From Shumkonia mesophila (GTDB taxonomy: Bacteria; Pseudomonadota; Alphaproteobacteria; Rhodospirillales; Shumkoniaceae), in contig NZ_JAOTID010000004.1 of the NCBI RefSeq assembly GCF_026163695.1, forward strand, positions 186,001 to 250,000: DNA of 64,000 nt, given 5' to 3'. Position 1 is the stretch's first letter. Every line of letters begins with the position of its first letter. The notes beneath the pieces are model-generated. The model was not told the DNA's origin, ran no database searches, and saw nothing but the letters and a program-made list of their open reading frames with translations. Position numbers and translations under genes: made by a program. Shown piece by piece: positions 59,373 through 64,000 of the stretch.

Positions 59373-60941
59373 ATGGAGCAGCCGACCACCCTCCGCTTGG
59401 AAATCAGCCCCGACGACGCGGCCCGCCTGCTCCATCATCCCGCCGTCGCCGGCCCGTCCCCGGCCCGGCCGGCCACCCGCCGGACGGGCGGCGTCTTTTT
59501 CGACACCGCGGACCGCCAATTGGGGTCGGCCGGGGTCACGCTGGAAGTGCGGTCGGCCGGACGGCGCCATGTCCAGGTCGTGCGAGCAGAGGGCGCGACG
59601 ATCGACGGCGCGCGCGCCAACCGCGCCTGGGAGAACCCGCTGCCGTCCGCCGAGCCCGATCCGTCCGCCATCGCCGACACCGACCTGCGCCGGCTGGTCA
59701 CGCCGCTGCCGGGCATGCGCCTGGAACCCATCCTCAGCCTCGACTTTCGCCGCACCACCCGCCGCCTGGTGCCCGAGGACGGCCAGGAAATCCTGCTCGC
59801 CGTCCGCAACGGCCGGGCGTCGGGCGGCGCGGCCGACCAACCGGTCTGCGAGGTGGAGCTTTCCCAGAAGGCCGGTCCGCCGTCCCGCCTCTTCGACCTG
59901 GCCCGGGCTATCCTGGCCGACGTGCCGCTGCGGGTGACGACCGAGGCCCTGGAAACGCGGCTCCTGCGCCAGGCGGCGGGCGAAACGCCGGCGTGGCGCA
60001 AGGCCGTGCCGCTCGACCTGCCGGCCGAGGCGTCCGTCGAAGAGGCCCTCGCGCTCATTTTCGGCCATTGCCTCGACCACCTGACCGACAACGAACCGGC
60101 GACGCGGTTGGGCGACCACCCGGAGGGCGTGCACCAGATGCGCGTCGCGTTGCGCCGCCTGCGCTCGGCGCTGCGCGTCTTCCGCCCGATCCTGCCCGCC
60201 GACCAGTACCGCTGGCTCGACGAGGAGACGCGCTGGCTGACCCAGAGCCTGGGCGATGCCCGCGACCTCGACGTCTTCGAGGACGAGATCGTCGGTCCGG
60301 TCGCCGCCGCCTTCCCCGACGAACCGGCCTTCGCCGCCCTGTCCGCCCGCCTTGCCACCCGCCGCCGGCAGGCCCGCGCCGCCGCGCGCCAGGCCATCGA
60401 AAGCGGGCGCTTCACCCGCCTGCTTCTCGACGTCGGGGCGTGGATGGCGGCGCGGGCCTGGCGCAACCAGCCGGTCAGCGAAACGGCGTCCCAACTTTTC
60501 CAGCCGATCACCGGACTGGCTACCCCCCTGTTGTCGGCCCGCTTCAAGAAGGTGCGCAAGAAGGGCCGGCGGTTCGCCTCCCTCACGGCCGCCGAACGCC
60601 ACAGGCTGCGCATCGCGGTCAAGAAGCTGCGCTACGCCACCGACTTCTTCAGCTCGCTTTACGGCCGCAAGCGGGTGCGCGCCTTCATCTCGACGCTCCA
60701 GAAGCTGCAGGACGGCCTGGGCTACATGAACGACGTGACGGTGGCCCGCACCCTGATCGAGCGGCTGGAGAAGGATGCCGGCGAGGCGGCGCCGGCGATC
60801 CGCCAGGCCGGGGCCATCCTTTTGGGCTGGCATACCCATGCCGCCGCCGGGGCCGCCGTGACGCTGGGCGCCGACGTCGAAAACCTGCTCGCCGGCAAGC
60901 CGTTCTGGCTGACCGCTCGTGACGAGGAGACGCCATGCTGA
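59373..60941 (+). CDS. CYTH-CHAD protein (polyphosphate-associated)
   Basis: 522 aa from ATG 59373. Residues 1-205 form a CYTH (triphosphate tunnel) domain whose usual N-terminal Glu-x-Glu-x-Lys is degraded to a single Glu (LRLEIS). From about 230 onward is a CHAD domain with two helical repeats; the conserved basic helices are visible as HQMRVALRRLRSALRVF and HRLRIAVKKLRYATDFF. CHAD domains bind polyphosphate through these Arg/Lys/His arrays and localise to polyphosphate granules. The stop codon overlaps the next gene start by 7 bp. Probable granule-coat protein. Confidence 0.9.
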   Translation: MEQPTTLRLEISPDDAARLLHHPAVAGPSPARPATRRTGGVFFDTADRQLGSAGVTLEVRSAGRRHVQVVRAEGATIDGARANRAWENPLPSAEPDPSAIADTDLRRLVTPLPGMRLEPILSLDFRRTTRRLVPEDGQEILLAVRNGRASGGAADQPVCEVELSQKAGPPSRLFDLARAILADVPLRVTTEALETRLLRQAAGETPAWRKAVPLDLPAEASVEEALALIFGHCLDHLTDNEPATRLGDHPEGVHQMRVALRRLRSALRVFRPILPADQYRWLDEETRWLTQSLGDARDLDVFEDEIVGPVAAAFPDEPAFAALSARLATRRRQARAAARQAIESGRFTRLLLDVGAWMAARAWRNQPVSETASQLFQPITGLATPLLSARFKKVRKKGRRFASLTAAERHRLRIAVKKLRYATDFFSSLYGRKRVRAFISTLQKLQDGLGYMNDVTVARTLIERLEKDAGEAAPAIRQAGAILLGWHTHAAAGAAVTLGADVENLLAGKPFWLTARDEETPC

Positions 60942-61570
60942 GCGTGCTGGTGTGCAATCCGAAAGGCGGCTGCGGCAAGACGACGATAGCCACCAACCTG
61001 GCCGCCGCCTTCGCCCACATGGGCTTCGTCACCGCCTTGGCCGACTGCGACCGCCAGAAATCGGCCTGCCACTGGGTGGCCCGCCGGCCATCGGGCGTGC
61101 CCGACGTCACCGGGCTCGACTGGACCAAGGAGGTGACGGGCGTGCCCGACGCCATCGAGCGCCTGGTCATCGACGCCCCGGCCGCCATCCGGCGGCGCGA
61201 CGTGCGCGAACTGATCGCCGAAGCCAACGTCATCGTCGTGCCCGTCCTGCCGTCGTCGTTCGACGAGGCGACGAGCCGCAAGTTCCTGGCGGTTCTCGAC
61301 AAATTGAAGCCGATCCGCAACAATAAGCGGGCGGTCGCCGTCGTCGGCAACCGCGTGCGGGCGCGGACGGCGGCGGCCGGGCAACTGGACGAGTTCCTCG
61401 CCACCCTGCGCCACGACGTCGTGACCCGTCTTCGCGACACCCAGGCGTACCCGGCGGCAGCGGCGGCGGGAACGAGCGTTTTCGATATGACCGCCCGCCG
61501 CTTCGAGCCGCTGATCGCGGAGTGGCAGCCGCTGTTGCGGTTCATCGTCGATCAGGCGCGCGGAAGGTAG
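60935..61570 (+). CDS. Orphan ParA/MinD-type ATPase
   Basis: 211 aa. Deviant Walker A VCNPKGGCGKTTIATNLAAA with signature lysine, Walker A-prime DCDRQKSACHWV, and Walker B LVIDAPAA. The protein is short and lacks the N-terminal HTH of plasmid ParA, like cargo-positioning ParAs (McdA, ParC, PpfA types). Start overlaps the CHAD gene by 7 bp, so translation is coupled. No ParB is adjacent. Inferred role: spacing of polyphosphate granules over the nucleoid. Confidence 0.88.
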   Translation: MLSVLVCNPKGGCGKTTIATNLAAAFAHMGFVTALADCDRQKSACHWVARRPSGVPDVTGLDWTKEVTGVPDAIERLVIDAPAAIRRRDVRELIAEANVIVVPVLPSSFDEATSRKFLAVLDKLKPIRNNKRAVAVVGNRVRARTAAAGQLDEFLATLRHDVVTRLRDTQAYPAAAAAGTSVFDMTARRFEPLIAEWQPLLRFIVDQARGR

Positions 61571-61794
61571 GTTATTCGTTCCCTCTCCGCCCCTTTTGGG
61601 GGGAAAGGTTTCTAATTCCGTCATTCCGGGGCGTCCGCAGGACGAACCCGGAATCCAGACGGAAGCGCCGCAGCCTGTGGTCCCTGGATTCCCGCGTTCG
61701 CGGGAATGACGGAAGAAGGGAAAAATGACGACAGGGAAAAAGCAGTTGCCGATGACGATGTAAGAGACGGGACCGGCTGAACCAGGAACCTGGC
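61571..61794. other. 224-bp gap with two repeat families
   Basis: Between the ParA-like and PPK2 genes. It holds a fragment of the CCCTCTCC repeat (61578-61612) and a GTCATTCCCGCG repeat with degenerate left half (61619-61711). No gene. The repeats may separate the operon into two transcription units. Confidence 0.6.
61619..61711. repeat. GTCATTCCCGCG-type palindromic repeat
   Basis: Degenerate left module CGTCATTCCGGGGCGTCCG and intact right module CCCGCGTTCGCGGGAATGAC, very like the copy at 20954 but in reverse orientation. Confidence 0.75.
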
Positions 61795-63420
61795 ATGTTC
61801 GAAGCGGCGGAACTGGGCAATACCATCGACAAGGCCACCTTCCAGGAGCAGGTGCCGCTGCTGCGCACCCAGTTGCTGGAGGTCCAGCAGCGGCTGCGCC
61901 ATGCCAATTTCCCGGTGCTGCTGGTCTTCGCCGGGGTCGACGGCGCCGGCAAGAGCGAAACCGCCAACCTGGTCAACGAGTGGATGGACCCGCGCTGGAT
62001 CATCACGCGGGCCTATGGCGAGCCCTCCGACGAGGAGAAGGAGCGGCCGGCCTTCTGGCGCTATTGGCGGGACCTGCCGCCGCGCGGCGTCATCGGCTGC
62101 TTCCTGTCGTCGTGGTATTCCCAGCCGGTGCTGGACCACGTACACGGCCGCCGCTCGGACGCCGAGCTGGATGCCGACCTCGATCGCATCGTCAACTTCG
62201 AACGCGGGCTGGCCAACGACGGCGCGCTGATCCTGAAATTCTGGATGCACCTCGGCCGCGAAGCACAGAAACAGCGATTCGAGGCGCTCGAAGCCGATCC
62301 GTTGACCCGCTGGCGGGTCACCAAGGCCGACTGGGACCACTGGCGGATGTACGACCAGTTCATCGCCACCGCCGAGCACACCATCATGCGCACCAGCGTC
62401 GGCCAGGCGCCGTGGCAGATCGTCGAAGGGGCCGATTTCCGCTATCGCAGCCTGACGGTGGGCAAGCTCATCAAGGACGGAATCGAACGGCGGATGGCGG
62501 AATTCGAGATGGCCCAGCGGGTGGCGGCGGAAATCGCGCTGGAGGAAACCTCGGCCCGCAAGCCCGACAAAGCGCCCCGCAAGGGAAACGGCAAGGAGAA
62601 AAAGCCGGCCGCCGCCAACGGCAGGGACACCATCGTGCTGGCGCCCAGCGTGTCGATCCTCTCGAAGCTCGACATGAACCAGGCCTTGAGCCGCAAGGAA
62701 TACGACGAAAAGCTCGAAACCTATCAGGGCCGGCTGAACCGGCTGTCGCGCGAGGCCCACCAGCGCGGCGTTTCCTCCATCCTGGTCTTCGAGGGATGGG
62801 ACGCCGCCGGCAAAGGCGGCGCGATCCGGCGCATCACCGCGGCGCTCGATGCCCGCAACACCCAGGTCATCCCCATCGCGGTTCCCAGCGACGAGGAAAA
62901 GGCCCATCACCACCTGTGGCGCTTCTGGCGCCACCTGTCCCGAGCCGGCCGCCAGACCATCTTCGATCGCAGCTGGTACGGCCGCGTGCTGGTGGAGCGG
63001 ATCGAGGGCTTCGCCACCGAAGCCGAATGGATGCGCGGTTATGCGGAAATTAACGATTTCGAGGAACAATTGGTCGGACACGGCATTGTTCTGGTCAAAT
63101 ACTGGATGCACATCACCAAGGACGAACAGCTTCGGCGCTTCAAAAGGCGGCAAAAGATCTCATATAAGCAGTGGAAGCTGACCGACGAAGACTGGCGCAA
63201 CCGCGAAAAGTGGGATCTTTACGAGCAGGCCGTCAATGACATGATCGCCCGCACCAGCACCTCCGTTTCGCCGTGGACGCTGGTCGAGGCCAACAGCAAG
63301 CGGTTCTCCCGGATCAAGACGATCGCCACCTATTGCGACAAACTCGAGGAAGCGTTGGGCCGTGCCCGCGGGGACAACGAGGAGCCGGCGGCCCTGCCCC
63401 GGAAGATGAGGAGCCGATGA
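61795..63420 (+). CDS. Two-domain PPK2 (polyphosphate:AMP phosphotransferase type)
   Basis: 541 aa with two PPK2 P-loop domains. Domain 1 (about 20-245) has FAGVDGAGKSETANLV and RAYGEPSDEEKERPAFWRYW, but its Walker B position reads GCFLSSWYSQPV without the aspartate. Domain 2 (about 300-525) is complete: FEGWDAAGKGGAIRRI, PSDEEKAHHHLWRFWRHL and IFDRSWYGRVLVERIEGF. Two-domain PPK2 enzymes (PAP type) phosphorylate AMP to ADP with polyphosphate, catalysis lying in the C-terminal domain. Overlaps the next gene by 4 bp. Confidence 0.93.
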   Translation: MFEAAELGNTIDKATFQEQVPLLRTQLLEVQQRLRHANFPVLLVFAGVDGAGKSETANLVNEWMDPRWIITRAYGEPSDEEKERPAFWRYWRDLPPRGVIGCFLSSWYSQPVLDHVHGRRSDAELDADLDRIVNFERGLANDGALILKFWMHLGREAQKQRFEALEADPLTRWRVTKADWDHWRMYDQFIATAEHTIMRTSVGQAPWQIVEGADFRYRSLTVGKLIKDGIERRMAEFEMAQRVAAEIALEETSARKPDKAPRKGNGKEKKPAAANGRDTIVLAPSVSILSKLDMNQALSRKEYDEKLETYQGRLNRLSREAHQRGVSSILVFEGWDAAGKGGAIRRITAALDARNTQVIPIAVPSDEEKAHHHLWRFWRHLSRAGRQTIFDRSWYGRVLVERIEGFATEAEWMRGYAEINDFEEQLVGHGIVLVKYWMHITKDEQLRRFKRRQKISYKQWKLTDEDWRNREKWDLYEQAVNDMIARTSTSVSPWTLVEANSKRFSRIKTIATYCDKLEEALGRARGDNEEPAALPRKMRSR

Positions 63421-64000
63421 GCCTGCCATCGAACACGAAGGCGGCAGCCGCCGACGTGATGGATCTCGACGATCTCGACGAGTTCGACGACGCCGTCCTC
63501 GACCCGCAGGACGCCGCGCCCGAGGAGGCGCCGCCGCCGTTGCCGCTGGACGACACCCCCGCCGCCGTCCCCGGCACCGGACCCGACCTGGCGTCCGCGG
63601 AGTTCGCCATTCCCCGCAACCTGCGCTCGCCGAAGCTGTTTTTGAACCGCGAGTTGACGTGGCTGACCTTCAATCGCCGCGTCCTCAACGAGGCCCGCGA
63701 CCCGAGGACGCCGCTGCTGGAGCGGGTCAAGTTCCTGGCCATCGCCGACATGACGACCGACGAGTTCATCATGAAGCGGATCGGCGGCTTGAAGCAGCAG
63801 GTGGGCGCCGGCCTGCACCGTCGCACCATGGACGGCCGCACGCCGCACCAGCAGATCGACGAATGCCTGGCCGAGATCGCCAGGATCGAGGTCGAGAAGC
63901 GCGCCATCTATCTCGAACTGGTCAACGACCTGTGGCGCCACGGCATCCGCATCCTCGGCTACAACAAGCTGACGCGGACCGAGCGCCGCCAGGTGCGCGA
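63417..64000 (+). CDS. ppk: Polyphosphate kinase 1, N-terminal part (truncated by window end)
   Basis: 195 codons, open at the right edge. ATG at 63417 overlaps the PPK2 stop (ATGA). Residues 1-65 are an acidic, Pro-rich extension (DLDDLDEFDDAVLD), then the PPK1 N-domain begins: FLNRELTWLTFNRRVLNEA and PLLERVKFLAIADMTTDEF. The usual NLDEFFMVRV is replaced by TTDEFIMKRI, so this is a divergent PPK1. Reversible synthesis of polyphosphate from ATP; the autophosphorylated histidines lie beyond the window. Confidence 0.9.
   Translation, partial: MSLPSNTKAAAADVMDLDDLDEFDDAVLDPQDAAPEEAPPPLPLDDTPAAVPGTGPDLASAEFAIPRNLRSPKLFLNRELTWLTFNRRVLNEARDPRTPLLERVKFLAIADMTTDEFIMKRIGGLKQQVGAGLHRRTMDGRTPHQQIDECLAEIARIEVEKRAIYLELVNDLWRHGIRILGYNKLTRTERRQVR

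Noticed and set aside
57749-60922. 1057-codon plus-strand frame over ppx and the CHAD gene
   Set aside because: Arg/Pro/Gly-rich shadow; crosses two genes of opposite strands that have clear families.

Overview
The window is a gene-dense, high-GC stretch of a bacterial chromosome. The overall gene set (EipB/DUF1849 envelope protein, Rickettsia-type 17 kDa surface-antigen lipoprotein, the HDAC-xseB-ispA-dxs-tlyA neighbourhood, many GTG starts, chemotaxis and cyclic-di-GMP genes) points to an alphaproteobacterium, most likely of the Rhodospirillales type. That placement is an inference from gene families. No rRNA, tRNA, CRISPR array, integrase or transposase gene was seen.

Layout. 1-6.1 kb: one giant two-TM coiled-coil protein (1976 aa) with four near-identical 196-residue units. 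6.3-13.3 kb: SDR, bacterioferritin, SRAP/YedK peptidase, tandem universal stress protein, APH-kinase fusion, DMT exporter, ParDE toxin-antitoxin pair. 13.4-21.9 kb: DUF488, an unknown membrane protein, a two-gene insert (peptidoglycan-binding and OmpA-like) lying between a 222-bp tail fragment and the intact end of an RND pump gene, its adaptor, a DUF2892 protein and a nitrilase. 22-30.5 kb: CDF metal exporter with pdxH, 17 kDa lipoprotein, YihY, globin-coupled chemoreceptor, fabI, aroC, deaminase. 30.6-39.6 kb: an isoprenoid block (xseB, ispA, dxs, tlyA) broken by two MATE genes and a tlyA-dxs chimeric fragment, then an HDAC-like hydrolase and an ArsR regulator. 39.8-50.9 kb: GIY-YIG, VOC, an unknown gene, SIS isomerase and ROK kinase, two AGCS symporters, EipB, a diguanylate cyclase behind a structured leader, aspS. 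51.2-56.4 kb: LytS/PAS histidine kinase, a GST/SnoaL/LysR island flanked by a decayed copy of the kinase 3' end, and an AT-rich orphan gene. 56.5-64 kb: rnd, then a polyphosphate cluster: ppx divergent from CYTH-CHAD, ParA-like ATPase, two-domain PPK2 and PPK1 (cut by the window edge).

Themes. (1) The polyphosphate cluster carries an orphan ParA-type ATPase translationally coupled to a CHAD protein, suggesting active positioning of polyphosphate granules; this is the best candidate for an undescribed system. (2) Three places show segmental duplication leaving truncated gene ends (RND pump, dxs/tlyA, histidine kinase). (3) Intergenic space is colonised by three families of palindromic repeats: long inverted repeats built on TTTCGGGGAC...TTAATTC (RAYT/REP-like), the GTCATTCCCGCG family, and CCCTCTCCGCC...GGCGGAGAGGG elements.
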